Assembly (NCBI RefSeq): GCF_902167145.1
Contig: NC_050099.1
Coordinates: forward strand, 9,190,434 to 9,254,433
DNA length: 64,000 nt
Direction: 5' to 3'
From: Zea mays
Lineage: Eukaryota > Streptophyta > Magnoliopsida > Poales > Poaceae
Made by a program: the position numbers and the translations under genes. The notes beneath the pieces were generated by a model. The model saw nothing but the letters and a program-made list of their open reading frames with translations, searched no databases and had not been told where the DNA came from. The first letter of the stretch is position 1; each line of letters begins with the position of its first letter. Shown here one piece after another: positions 10,405 to 22,593 of the stretch.

Positions 10405-12066
10405 CGGTGCTCCCTTCGGCGCACTTAAGTTAGTATTGTACTACGTAGGCCAGCGTTCCGTTTCAGATCCCACCACCTTATTACTACGGTATTGTATGTC
10501 TCTAGTATCCAACCATGCATCATTGACAAGATGAATTAAGGCATATTATGGCATGCATGACGCCGTATATTTCGCGTATGCATGCATGTACCTGGACGGC
10601 TGGACCTCTACCTGTAGCTACCATTTCTCTACCGGTATTGTACATACTCCCTCTGTATGTGTGTCTATATAATATATATGTATCCTCGATCTATATAAAT
10701 GGATTATATCTATCATTATTTCATATGAGCTGATACACACAAGTAATTGTGATACAAGCCCTACACAAGTTGGTAGTACTGCTATATATAAGTAAGTCAC
10801 TGGACGGCTGACAAAATTATACAATAACACAATTGTGCAAATAGATTTGAAAACAAATATTTGCTAGTATAAATTTTGACTATGTTGGTTGCTGTGATTG
10901 GCCGCGCGGACACACAAATCGATCAGAATTCTTTTTGCAGAGATAACATTTTAGTTTTATGCGGTGCATAGGACCCACAAAAAAATCAAATTAACTACCA
11001 CATCATATCCACCTTCTCTCAGATATATATATATTTATATATATATGGTTGGCAAGAGCTAATTAAATATGTGCAAAGCCAGCCAGACTGCCTGTGGTTG
11101 CATTGGATGATATGCCACCTGCTGTAGCACGAATGCATGCATGATGGAGCTTCTCTAACCAGCAGAGTGTCTGGCCGGGGGCTGAGCAGGTATGGAGCTG
11201 GGATAGTAGTAACGTGCAGTGCTCCAACGCTTTACGAAAGCTGTACATGTCATCGATCTGTTGGCGCGCGCACACACACGTACGTATGTAGAAATGCATG
11301 ACAAGCTAGCCAACAGTCTTGGCAACTCCATTGGCCACCACGAGGTTCTCGGTTGTTGTGCCTAGGCAGTACATAGAGTTCTCACTACTCTGACAATCAA
11401 CCTTACAAATATTTTAGAAAATCAGGAAAAAGTAGGCAATGTGCTCAAACCTTGAATCAACAATTAATGTATTTTAGTTTGAATGCACCCGCTTTTAACT
11501 TGGATCTGCTGCTGTTGTTTCGGCCAGGATAAGGACCGACAAAAGTGATTAATTCCCTGTTGCCGGGCCCACACACTAATCCCCATAGGTATTTATTCTT
11601 GTGGGTATTTGAAGAGGCTAATGAGAGTTATTTAATCCCAGCGGCTGGCTGACTTCTTGGCCAGACGATGAAATTAACTTAAGTCGGCTTCGCCACTAAA
11701 AAATAGCACTGACGGTTGATAACGGAATCTGTCTATAAAAAAAATGCACCTCACTGTGCAGGTTTTGGTGTAAAGCAATCCTCGTGCATTGTCGTCATCA
11801 ACACACTCAGGAAAACTATATATAGAATCCATAAATGAGAGGGGAAAGAACCCGTGCAGAAATCTTTTTAATTTACTGAATCTTTCTGGGAAACTTTTTC
11901 TTTACTAAATCGTTTTGGGGGAACATTTTCTTTACTAAACTACTAGGAGGCTGACACGAAGGGCCCTTCTTCCCTGATCCATTCTTCTTGCCCCGCGCCG
12001 GCCCCTGGGGTGGTCGATCTCATCGTGGGCACATGGCTGGCTCGGTTGGGCGGGGCGGGGTGGGCC
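10405..12066. other. PME1 copy 1 downstream flank and copy 2 promoter region
   Basis: No gene is visible. The sequence is shared with the flanks of copy 3 (29726-31146) and copy 4 (59811-60809), including ATGCATGCATG runs, short (TA)n at about 11030 and a CACACA run near 11270. From about 11690 it repeats the upstream region of copy 1 from about 8620, so the repeat unit of the PME1 pair is about 3.06 kb. Confidence 0.65.
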
Positions 12067-12075
12067 TATATATAT
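12067..12075 (+). promoter_or_regulatory. TATA box, PME1 copy 2
   Basis: TATATATAT in the same context as copy 1. The gene behind it has lost the usual ATG. Confidence 0.55.
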
Positions 12076-12175
12076 GGGATGCTGCCACTGTTGGCTAGCA
12101 AGGACGTGCACAAAGGTAAGTGTGTAAGGTTAGGAGCCAGTGTACCATCACATCAGATCAGATTGATCGCTCAAC

Positions 12176-13442
12176 GTGAGGAGGTGCGGCCTAGGCCTGG
12201 CCATGGCGGTGGCCCTGATGCTCGCTGTGCTGGTCGTCGTTGCAAGCGGCAGCGCGGAGACGAGGCAGAAGCTGCCTGCTGGCAGTGGCAACAATGACGA
12301 CCACTCAGCCATTCTTAGCCGCCTGTCCAACATCATTGATCAGCCGGGGAGCTGGCCTGTGCACGCTGATGCTGTCGTGGTGAAGCGATGTGGCGACGTC
12401 GATGCTCCACCGCCTTGCTACACCAGCATCCAGGCAGCCCTGGATGACGCACCACAAGAAGCCGAGGAGGACAAGTACATCATGCATGTGTTCTCTTGCG
12501 TCTACGAAGAGACAATCAACATAACAAGAAGGAACGTGATGCTGATCAGCGATGGGGTCGGTGCCACCGTCATCATAGGGAACAAGAGCAATGCAATTGG
12601 CGTCCCCATGAACATGACGATGACAGTGAGCGAGTACTCTGGCGATCGATATTTCACTGTAGTTGAGTTGTCAGGCATGCATACTGTAAATCAAAACTAT
12701 TAATTTGTTGTTGCTGCTGCAGATGCCTTGGGTCATAGATTCATAGCATAGAACCTGACAATCAAAAACATGGCAAGGCCGGAAAGGAGGTAGGACATGG
12801 CACTAAGGTCAAATTCGAACAAGTCGGTCATCTACTGGTGCAGCATGGAAGGTCATGAGGACACCTTGTACGCGGAGAACGGGATCCAGTTCTACCTACA
12901 GACCTTGATCTGGGGCACCATGGACTTAATTTGTGTTTGGCAATGCCCAAGCCATGTTCAAGAGCTGCCCGCTGTTGGTGCGCCGCCCACCGAAAGGCAA
13001 GCACAATGTGCCGACGGCGTAGGGCTGCAACAACGCCAGTCGCGAGTCTGACTTCTCGTTCCACATGTGCACCGTGGAAGCGGTGCCGGGCGTGGACCTC
13101 GACGACGTGGAGACCTACCTTGGCCACCCCTATAGGAACTTCTCCCACGTCGCCTTCATCAAGAAGTCTCTGAGTCGCGTGGTCAGCCCCAACGGCTAGG
13201 TAGCATGGAACATGAACAAGGTCGTCGAGGATACCACCCGGACCATCGTGTACCTAGAATACGGCAACGACAGCGCCGTTGCTGACACGTCCAGCCACAT
13301 CAATTGGCTGGGCTTCCGCGTCCTAAACGCCGTCGCTGAGGCGGCCGCGTACACTGCGGACACGTTCATCATCGCGAGCAAGTGGGTCCCTGAGCCTATC
13401 CAGTACGAGCACACCCTCAGCGCGCCGCCGCCACGCGCCTGA
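12176..13442 (+). pseudogene. PME type 1, copy 2 (pseudogene)
   Basis: The 5' end is shortened: the ATG used by the other copies is deleted, the frame opens at 12176 with GTG, and the first ATG is 12203. Exon 1 ends near 12629. The splice donor GT of other copies is GC here (12630-12631), and exon 2 starts at 12723. In-frame TAG codons occur at 12749, 12791 and 13020 (CAG expected) and at 13197 (TGG expected). An insertion near 12930 breaks the GTVDFVFGNA motif. The motif YLGRPYRN reads YLGHPYRN, so the catalytic Arg of the family is His. The stop is TGA at 13440. Exon 1 is otherwise open for about 150 codons. Confidence 0.88.
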
Positions 13443-14014
13443 CAGTGCTCCGCTCGATGCGCTTAATTTAGTACTGTACTACGTAGGCATTCCATTTTGA
13501 GATCCCCCACCTTATTACTACGACATTTAATATTCTATTATCCATCCATGCATCATTGTATGAATTAAGGCATATTATGGCATGCATGACGTCATATATA
13601 TCGTGTATGCATGCATGTACCTGGACCTCTAACTCTATCTTCCATTTCTCTACCGTTATTGTACGTACTCCCTCTGTATGTATGTATATATATATAATAT
13701 GTATCCTTGATCTATATAAATGGATTATATCTATCATTATTTCATATGAGCTAATACACACAAGTAATTGTTGATATAAGCTCTACACAAGTTGGTAATA
13801 GTACTGCTATATAGAAGTAAGTCACCGGTCGGCCGACAAAATTTATACAATAACACAACTGTGCAAATAGATTTGAAATAAATATTTGCTAGTATGAATT
13901 TTGACTATGTTGGTTGCTGTGATTGGCCGCGGACACACAAATCGATCAGAATTCTTTTTGCAATGATAACATTTTAGTTTTATGCGGTGCATAGGACCCA
14001 CAAAAAAAATCAAA
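13443..14014. other. PME1 copy 2 downstream flank, truncated
   Basis: This follows the same sequence as the flanks of the other PME1 copies until CAAA at 14014, where it passes abruptly into PME2 sequence. Other copies continue with TTAACTACCACATC. The junction is a rearrangement breakpoint. No gene is visible. Confidence 0.65.
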
Positions 14015-14773
14015 GGCAACCTACAACGTTGCCTTCAAGAACGACGTGCCGCTACCAAAGCCAGGGGAAAAGAAAGGTGAGGCACTAGCACTGCGAGTGA
14101 TGGGAACAAAGGCATCCTTCTACAATTGCACCATCGAAGGCGGCTAGGGTGCTCTGTACAACCAGACGGGTCTGCGCTACTTCAAGGCATGTGCCATCAT
14201 GGGAACCATAGACTTCATCTTCGGATCTGCCAAGTCATTTTATGAGGAATGCAAAATTGTTTCGGTGTTGAAGGAGGCGGTGGCATTGCCAATGGTGCCA
14301 CCAGAGCAGGACCGGTCTAGAAATCCCATCAAAATCGCCCTAGGCAAGAGCGGGTTGGCATTCAAGACTTGCACAATCGAGGGGGAAGGAGAAAAAAATT
14401 ACTTGGCTAGGGTGGCATGCCTATGATCTACTCCTACACCGATATAGGTAAGGAGATTGTAGGCTTAATATCCGATGGTCAGGACGTCTAGACTGTCGAG
14501 AGATACCACTCCTATGTCCATTACATCCTCTTCTTTGTTTGTATATGATTGTGTGATTAAAGTGTTGTTGATTATGTATACTGATGAAAGGTGTTGTTGG
14601 GTTGCAGTCTTTTTTATAGGGGATACTACTGCGCCACTTTCAAGTGTTACGGGCCTAGGATGCCTCCAATGGTAACCTCAACTTTGACCCGTGTGCAGCC
14701 AATACCATTTATCGGGATACACTACATCTCGGGGGAGTCATGGATCCTGTCCCTACCACCCGCTGAAGAATAA
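14015..14773 (+). pseudogene. PME type 2, internal exon plus last exon (block A/B border)
   Basis: The translation gives FKNDVPLPKPGEKKGEALAL, then the catalytic-region block with GALYNQTGLRYFKAC, GTIDFIFGSAKSFYEEC and SGLAFKTCTIEGEGEK. The codon before GALY is TAG (14145-14147), where plant enzymes of this group have the catalytic-site Gln. A frameshift lies in an A run near 14393. The segment after it encodes IYSYTDIGKEIVG with another TAG near 14487, and an intron separates the last exon (14608-14773, CYGP...PFIGIHYISGESWI, stop TAA). The N-terminal exons are absent because the 14014 junction cuts into the gene. It is a PME paralogue clearly different from type 1. Confidence 0.8.
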
Positions 14774-16889
14774 GCTATTGCAAGAAGCATTTAGAGTAAT
14801 ATATGCTACTAGGAGCACCCCTAAAGTCAAAACAAGAAAGTTGTTTTGTCAGGCATGAATTCTGCAGTCCTAATTAAATTATCCACATTTGTTGGCCATG
14901 ATTTTTAATTTGTATTACACCGTCCACATTATTTATCAAGGGTTTCGTCTACATATATAAATTGTATATCGTCTTTGACTTTTTCATGTGCATAGTTTTT
15001 TTTACCGTGCACGTAAATATAGTGTATGCCTTCCTCTCTTTGGTGCGCGCGTGTTGGAGGAGAGCCAGAGTAGAGGTTGTAGCATGCAGTGTTGATAGGT
15101 AGGCCGACCATAGGTGGCATAGGCGGTGGCCACCGCAATGTTGATGGCAGGAGCGGTGCAGGCCAGCCCGCCCATCCGACGATCCAGCGCTCGACTGAGA
15201 TGCAGCAGCAAGATATGGTTGGGTATAGCTACAGCGCAGTTGGCCGGCCAGAACAATGCTAGGTGAGAGAGGGAAGTGGTGGTGATAGGAATGTGAGAGG
15301 AGAGGGATTGTTATCTGTTAGGTCTTATGAATATGGAGGACTGGCCGGCAGCAAACAAAAAAGTGAACACTCATCATAGCAGCTGTTGGCAGGGATTCTT
15401 TTCCATCTCGTGTCCTCTGGTTGAGAGATATATATGTCTGCTGCTCTCGCTATATAGAGGGTCGGCCTGCCCTGCTAGCTAGCTAGCAAGTTCAAGTTCT
15501 AGGCACGGATCGGATCGGATCGATCAACATTAATTTAATTACTTAATTATTAGTTCCCGACGAAATTAATATATGTTAAACAAAGACTTTAATTTTCATT
15601 ATATCCTTATATATATATATATATTATATAGTCATTATCAGTTTAATTTAATCCAGAAAACTAGTGTGATGTATGCGATGACATGTATATGTGCATGTGT
15701 GTACTACTACTCGCATAAGCAGTAAACAACAGTAAAACATGCACAATCACTAAGAACATAATGTACCCTGCGGAGGGACCGATGCTCAAGACATCGTTGG
15801 CTCTATTCACACGAGACATCTCGTGTGTATGTTTGATTTAGTCGTATGCAGTCGATGCAGGCAAATGTACGCAGTGCAGTCCCTCGAATGGCGTCGACGA
15901 CAAAGAACCAGATCATCGTTGGTCAAGCGGACAGAGCGAGCAGTCGCGAGTACGCTCCCCAAAAACCGGATCGCCCGCACACCTGTGCAAGTGTAACTCT
16001 ATGGACGGCGATTTCGGAGGCCTAGTCTCCCACTCTCTCTGTGCTCGCAGACGGTGGCACGGGAATGGGCTGTGTGCAATGCGTCTGAGAGACTGTTCGC
16101 GTAACCGGAAGAGCGTCCACCTCCTCTGTATTTATACACGCGCAGTGGGAGGGGAACAGACTATAACGGTCGCCATCAGAGTTAGAAATTGACAGCCATT
16201 ACAGCCAGCCAGAAACCGATGTACCATAAGAGACGTCTGTTACTAGCCATAAGACAGGAAACGACTGGTCATTACTCCATGCAAAATTTTTAATCGTTAG
16301 AAAAAAAATATTCGGACTAAGGTCCGATTTACCATGAGCCACGGCCTGGCTCAGCCGGCAGCACCTGCGCACGATTGGGAAGTCCTCCATCCTTTTCTCA
16401 ACTTCTCAATAGATACACCAATGGTCCACCTATCTAAGTTAATTGATTTATCCTTTGAACTTCCAATATGGTACTAAAATATTAGTACACCATAGCATTA
16501 AAGTGGTCCTTTAACATTGACTATTATTGAATATTAATTTGGGCCAAGCCCACATTAATCCAACAATCCCCACCAAGTGCTAAGTCACACTAAAAATGCT
16601 CTTATCATCTCAAACGTTTGATATACAGGTGTTTCGATGGAGACTGTTAAGTTGAACATCCACCTAGAACCTAGACTACAATTAACCACAACTGCACCTA
16701 GAACTAATGAAGATATATATATATAAATATACCATCACTATTTGTCAGTCTACCCAACCGATAATTATTGAGCAGACTTAGTAATAATCGAGAACTAATG
16801 AACATCGTTCAGTAATAACCAATTAGGTGAAACTTTACTTTGGGTGACGAAAACCATGTAGGATTTTTTAATTATTTTTTACATTGAAG
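14774..16889. other. PME2-PME1 spacer, block B, left part
   Basis: This is collinear with 4972-7074. It keeps about 95 bp near 15300-15390 that block A lacks, and it has a much shorter TA array near 16715. No convincing gene is present. The shared order with block A defines the duplication. Confidence 0.55.
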
Positions 16890-17075
16890 CACCGGGGAAA
16901 CTCACCACCCAAGCAATGTGCAAATGGATGCCTCCTCATCCACCTCTTTCGTAACCAAGCATCGAAATTTTAGCACAATTTCCCTTGTGTAGAACTCCAT
17001 CAGATGGTCTATCCTTCCACATTCATTCTCAACTAATTTTCCTAGCAACCTCATCCTTCTTGAGCCTTTGTTAAT
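16890..17075 (-). pseudogene. Fragment resembling CTNNBL1, block B
   Basis: The minus-strand frame contains NKGSRRMRLLGKLVENEC and then HLMEFYTREIVLKFRC without the stop seen in block A. It is a single exon-like fragment ending at a GGTGAGT-type donor. It matches my recollection of CTNNBL1 (KGSRR-RLL-KFVENECEKIDRLMELY). It is a duplicate of the fragment at 7075-7275. Confidence 0.5.
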
Positions 17076-17154
17076 GCAACCTAAAGGCTGGTATAAAATA
17101 ACTAAACATGACAAAATACATAAAACAAATAAATCACAAGAATAAAATTCTCCA

Positions 17155-17875
17155 TGACATCTGCTAGCTGAACATTCTATCGTGATTAGTGGGTTTGCTA
17201 AAGCACTAGAATATGCAGTAGAACGAATAGCCTTTCAAAGGATAGTTTCAGGGTCACTTGATGATTTCGCAAGCTCTGCCTTTAGCCTTAAAATCTAAAA
17301 AGTAAACATGACACTATGTCAGCAAAGAACATGATCTTTTAATCTAAAACGACATGTAGAAGGGGATGACATCAAGATTAAATACCTATTCATTAAGCTC
17401 CCAATTAAGAGAGAAGGGTTGCGTACAGAATCAATAAGCACCTCAACCTAGAATTCCAGGCATATAAGTCTTTAGGGCTCCACAAGTGTAGCTCATCATC
17501 TCACGACAAGTAGATGCTTTGGAACAACCACCTATTGCCTCAATTTCACGCATACCACACAATTCGCTCTTGTTGGTAGTGAATGCAAAGTCCATTGTGT
17601 CTTCAATAGCTGACCGACACCTGCTCAGAACCATAATCAACATAAACTCCAACAGAATCAGATGGCCCCTGAATAGAAAATATGAACACCCTATTATCAT
17701 CAGCTATTGTTGAGGGATTGGATGGAATGTGTAACCATATAAAAATAAAGACAACATACTGCAGATGTCTCAGAGGCTATTTTAGAATATACAATGTTGA
17801 GTTACTGTTCTCCACTAATATCTGTTGTATTAACAATGAGGAGGGTGCAACAAATGCTCATAAAAGTATCAAACT
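17155..17875 (-). pseudogene. Mitochondrial processing peptidase alpha-subunit gene fragment (block B)
   Basis: This is the second copy of the fragment at 7330-8060, with the same three pieces and the same breaks. The first exon end reads ...ACATCTGCA|GTATG, a better donor than in block A. Motifs include VREIEAIGG-like MREIEAIGG, MSYTCGALKTYMPG and LEALRS-type sequence. The fragment was therefore captured before the 9.8-kb block was duplicated. Confidence 0.7.
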
Positions 17876-18360
17876 GTGAATTGGAGTTACCATTATGAAA
17901 GACATTTGTTAGGCACTACCACACGGCAATGTATGCACATGTCTCTTTAAAACAGAAAGAATAGAAGTGTAACAAATAACGTATAGACAATTTATTTGGT
18001 AAAAAAAGGCCATTAAGAAGAGTAGGATGGATCACGACGGGCATCCAATTTGTTTCATCTCTATGAAGAATCTTAGATGTATTGCACCCCTTGCAGCAGT
18101 TCTAAAAAATAATTTAACCATATGATAAAAGTAGAAATATCTACGGTTGGATGAACAACATCCAAGTAAATATAAAGTAATAAAAATTTGCATTTTGAAT
18201 TTTAAAATTTTGAATGTAATTTTTGAGAGCAGAGATGATTTCAAATAAAAAAGTTGTCAACTAAAAAGTTTTATAACTTTTCGAGATCCACAACATTTAT
18301 GTTGGTGGTTTTATCATCTAAGATCATTTGGAAAACTCAAAAAATTAAGGATATAAATGA

Positions 18361-18399
18361 TTTCTAGTGGCGATTTTTTAAGAAAACCGCCACTAGAAA
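18361..18399. repeat. Degenerate inverted repeat, block B
   Basis: TTTCTAGTGGCGATT...AACCGCCACTAGAAA corresponds to the perfect hairpin at 8558-8591, with one arm mutated and a longer loop. Confidence 0.5.
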
Positions 18400-18735
18400 T
18401 TATGGCGTTTTTCTTAAGGAACCACCACTAAAAAATAGCACTAATGGTTGATAACGGAATCCGTCTTTAAAAAAATACACCCCGCTATGCAGGCTTTGGT
18501 GTAAAGCAATCACCGTGCATCGTTGTCCTCAACACACTCAGAAAAACTATATATATAGAATCCATAAATAAGAGAGGAAAGAACTCATGCAGAAATCTTT
18601 TTAGTTTACTGAATCTTTTTGGGAAACTTTTTCTTTATTAAATCGTTTTGGTGGAACATTTTCCTTTACTAAAGTACTAGGAGGCTGACATGAAGGGCCC
18701 TTCTTCCCTAATCCATTATTCTTGCCCCGCGCCGG

Positions 18736-19347
18736 TGTTGGTGACTTGTTCTCAAATGCTATAAATTAAGAACAAGGCAACATAAAATGTTAAATATTAA
18801 TTCCCTTCGTCTTTCGAAGCATTATTTCCCTTAGGTTATAATGGTCTTCAGACGAAGGCCATGAAGAACATACCTTCGAATATCGAAGGTAAGATGATAA
18901 TAGAAGAAGCGTGTAAAATACAAGGGATAACATGAACAATCATATAGCATTATAAATTCATCTCCATTATGTTATCATGAGAAAATAAAAACAATATTGA
19001 ATTACATTTGATACCTTCGACTTGATAGACAGCAAAGGTACTAGCATGATGCAAAAGCAAATGCTCAGTCCGCCTGAACAGTACGAGGATACTGTTCATC
19101 TATTTATAGGCACAGGGTGTAGCCTGTGAGAAATTACATTCATGCCCTTTACAAATTCTTACAATCATAATACAAGCTATCACGGGTCGATTGGTCATTT
19201 CATCTTTAAGTCGGTTCACTCCTTCGTCTTGGGACATTCACTTATGCCGAAGCTTTATGGATGATAGCTTCGGCACTGCTTTTTGAGAGGATCTGCCGAA
19301 GGTGTTTGTTCTTACAGGATCTTTGGCGACGAAGCATACCCCCAACA
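18736..19347 (-). repeat. 3' LTR of T2
   Basis: TGTTGGTGAC...CCCCCAACA on the plus strand. It is followed inward by GTAGCCCCTTC, the complement of the polypurine tract seen in T1. Confidence 0.93.
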
Positions 19348-19626
19348 GTAGCCCCTTCGCGGTGCTAGATCATTTTTCGTAACGAGCTTGATCCGTGAAA
19401 AAGTCTCCTAGGCTTCAGAGAGCCGAAGATCCAAAAAACACCTTCCCTGAGCTCATTACCGAGAAACAATCACAAAATTTCGAGCACGAGATGGTCCCAC
19501 CATGCAGCGGGTAAACGCGTCTTGGCGATTCACCTTCTCGGGTTCTGTGGCCCACCATTCAGTGAGTGCGGGCGACTGTTCGTCCGGTGCGGAAGACTTG
19601 ACGATTCACCTCCCCACCTGCGGCAT

Positions 19627-19637
19627 TATATAAATAG
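19627..19637 (+). promoter_or_regulatory. TATA box of the T2 antisense ORF
   Basis: TATATAAATAG lies 196-206 bp upstream of the aORF ATG (19833), inside the element. The position is the same as in T1 (about 205 bp). Confidence 0.65.
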
Positions 19638-19832
19638 ATGGGTAGGTGTGAAGTTACCACAGCATTCATTGCTATTGCCCTGTTTTGGTTCCAAAAATTT
19701 GACTATAGCCGAAGCTTGTTCATCGCACTCAACCAAAGCACCGCTGTTGACTTTGCTTCGTCACAAGAGGAAGAGCTTTGGGAAAATTAAAAAGAACAAT
19801 TTCATCAAAAATTGTGAGGAATTCATCATCAA

Positions 19833-22593
19833 ATGGCAAGGGTACGTTCTACGGCCAGGGTTATACGTGACGGAGAGGAAGCCAAAGCTGCTGAAACCGC
19901 TCCGATTTCCGAAGTGATGAAACGGTTAGGGTTGGCAGTGCCGGAGGAAGCTTAAGGTACCCCCGCTGCCGAAGCTGAGCAGATTGATGTTGAAGAAGGT
20001 GAAACTGAAGATGAGTACAATGCCATGCCATCTAAACCTAGCCACCTAGAGTTTGGGAAGTCTACTATTACTGAAGATGATATGCCTAAGTTGATAAAGC
20101 TAGGTTATATCAGTGAAGCCAAGAAGAAGCTAGTTCGTTTTAGTGGAGAGGAAATTACTCTGAAGCCAGAAAAGGATGAGGTGGTTGTTTTTAAAAGCTT
20201 CTTTAAAGCAGGATTGAGATTTCCTTTGCATGAGATGATTGCGGATGTGTTGGAGAAGTTTGGGATTTATCTTCATCAGCTAACTCCTAACGCCATCGTT
20301 AGGCTTAGTGTTTTCGTTTGGGCTCTCCGAAGTCAGGGAGCGGAACCGCTTGCCGAAGGTTTCTGCAGGGCACATGAGCTTCATTATCAGACAAAAGCTA
20401 GAGAAGATGGGCTGCACGAGAATTTCGGCTGCTACAATTTTGCTTATCGCAAAGATGCGAAGTCTCCAGTTATTAGCTATCGTACCAAATGGCCCACCGG
20501 CTAGAAGACCGAATGGTTTTATGTTAAGGTTGACGAGAAGAAGGAGAAGCTAGTTCAGAGCCCATTGGAGTTAGTCTTTGGAGAAACTAGGCCCCAGTGC
20601 AACATGTTGCCGGAATCACCATGCCAAATTGCCTTGGGTGAATGTCAAGTTGTTTCAGAGCATATTGGCACTAGTGATTTGGTGCAAGAATTCTTAGCTT
20701 TCAGGGTATTCCTGACTTTGAAAGAATGGACATGCCGAAGCTCAAAGGGGAAAAGAAAAAGAAGGAACTTGTTCGGTTGCCCTATTATTATAAATTCAAG
20801 AAACACTTCAAAGAACCTTGCCAAGAATGGTTAGACATGATTGAAATTATGTGCAACGAGATCCTTGGCAACTATCCTAAAAAAGAAGATCGACTAATGA
20901 CTGTAGCCTTCGGCACTCGACCGAAGTGAAGGTTAAACCGGGTCTTGGACGCACTGAATTTTGAGTACCCTGACTATGAGCGATTGGACAGAGGGGCCGA
21001 AGGTCAAAAAAGAAAAAGAGTTGTTAGTGTTCTGAATAGAGAGGCTGCTAAATTGGTGAAGAAAGATGAAGAAATTTTGAAGAAAAGAAAATTGAGCCCT
21101 GAGCCAAAGATGGCTGCTCCGAAGAAAAGAAAGGCTGCTGCTCCGAAACCAAAAACGACTGATATAGAGGAAGAGGCTCCTTCAACACCTTCTACTGCTG
21201 ACGTGGAAGAAATTTTAAAGGTAATGACTGAATATTTTCCTGTCTAGCTAAGTCCACTAGGGCCACATCTGACGAAGCTTTTTCAGAAGGGAAAGGAGCC
21301 TTCGGCAACGAAGAAGCCTGATGAGCCGAAGAAACGAAGAATCATTCATGTAGTTGAAGTTATCGAGCAGACACCGCCGGTGGTCTCGGCATCAAAGACT
21401 CCAGCCTTGGAGAGCACTGTTGCTACTAAAGCTATAGCCATTGAAGCTAAAATTGAAGTTGACACTGCCGAAGCTGAGGCCACCGAAGATACAAATCTAA
21501 AAACCACACTAGCTGATATTGATAACATGCTTCTGAATGAGCCCGCGGAATAAGCTGCTAGAGTTGCTGAAGAAACTCTGGCCATAGCGCCTGGGAAAGG
21601 AAAAGTGAAAGCCAAAGATATCTCGGAAGAAGAAGACTTCAATTTTCAAGACATACTTGGGCAAGAATTATCGAAGGCTGAAAAAGAAGAGTTGAAGGAA
21701 TATGCCATATCTTGCGGGTACAGACCCGGGGCGTTGCTCTTCAGGGGAGTTAACGAGGAAAGTCTAGGATGCCTTCGGGACCGCACTGGGGCGAAGGTCG
21801 TCGGCACTTTATCGAAGAGTATTGGCCTTCCGAAGGTTGAAGTAGACCTCAGTAGGTACCGGCGGCAGCATATCGCTGGTAGTCTATTCTATGCCAACTT
21901 TAAGGTAAAATTCTCAACTTTTTATTGTTTCGTTACGATGTTATCTGATGAAGGTTATTTTGTCAAAGCTTACTGCTAATCAAAGTCTTGACGATGCAAC
22001 AAGACTTGGAGGACAAAAAGAACGAAGTTATAATTGAGGGCCTGGAGAATAAAATAAAAGACCATGAGGCTACTCTGGAAGAGAAAGACTTCGTACTCCA
22101 AACTATGGAAGGTTCATTTGCAGAAGCCCAGGCCGAAATTGCTAGATTTAATAGTGAACTTTCCATAGAAAAGAAAAATTTCAAAGCCAAACTCGAAGCT
22201 GAAGCCGAGAAAAATTCAAATTTGCGGAAATCACTGAAAGAACTCCAAGAAAAATGCGTGGACTTTAGTAACCGGTGCCTGCAGCGGTTAAAACAAGTTT
22301 TCAACTCGGTCGGAGCCGGTGCTGAGAAATTTAGTCCTTTGGTTGAGAACCTGCCAGAAACCTTCGAACATATCGAGGGCGAAGTTGACGCACTTGACGA
22401 AGTTATAGGTGGACACGCCGATTTCTGCGCTCTGGTAGCTTCTCGAGGCACCGCTGTTGCCTTTATAAAATCTGGCTGTGAACATGGAAAAATTGTCAAT
22501 AGACCAAATTTTAGCTTATCTCCAATAGATTTAATTGATATCCCTAGCCTAGCTCGAAGTATAGGCAATAGATTCATAACTCAAATTTGGTAA
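19833..22593 (+). pseudogene. T2 antisense ORF (aORF), 'putative gypsy type transposon' domain, broken
   Basis: It starts MARVRSTARVIRDGEEA. An N-terminal acidic stretch is followed by the domain (HLEFGKSTIT, VVVFKSFFKAGLRFPLHEMI, LTPNAIVRLSVFVWALRSQG, RTKWPTG), then a Lys-rich linker at about 20945-21200. After that come the DILGQELSKAEKEEL block and a coiled-coil C-terminal part (21988-22593) ending NRFITQIW. Lesions are TAA near 19953, TAG at 20502 (TGG in T1), a frameshift near 20730 and TAG at 21245. The intron acceptor near 21966 reads CAA where T1 has CAG. It is convergent with pol. The molecular role is unknown for the whole family. Confidence 0.85.
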
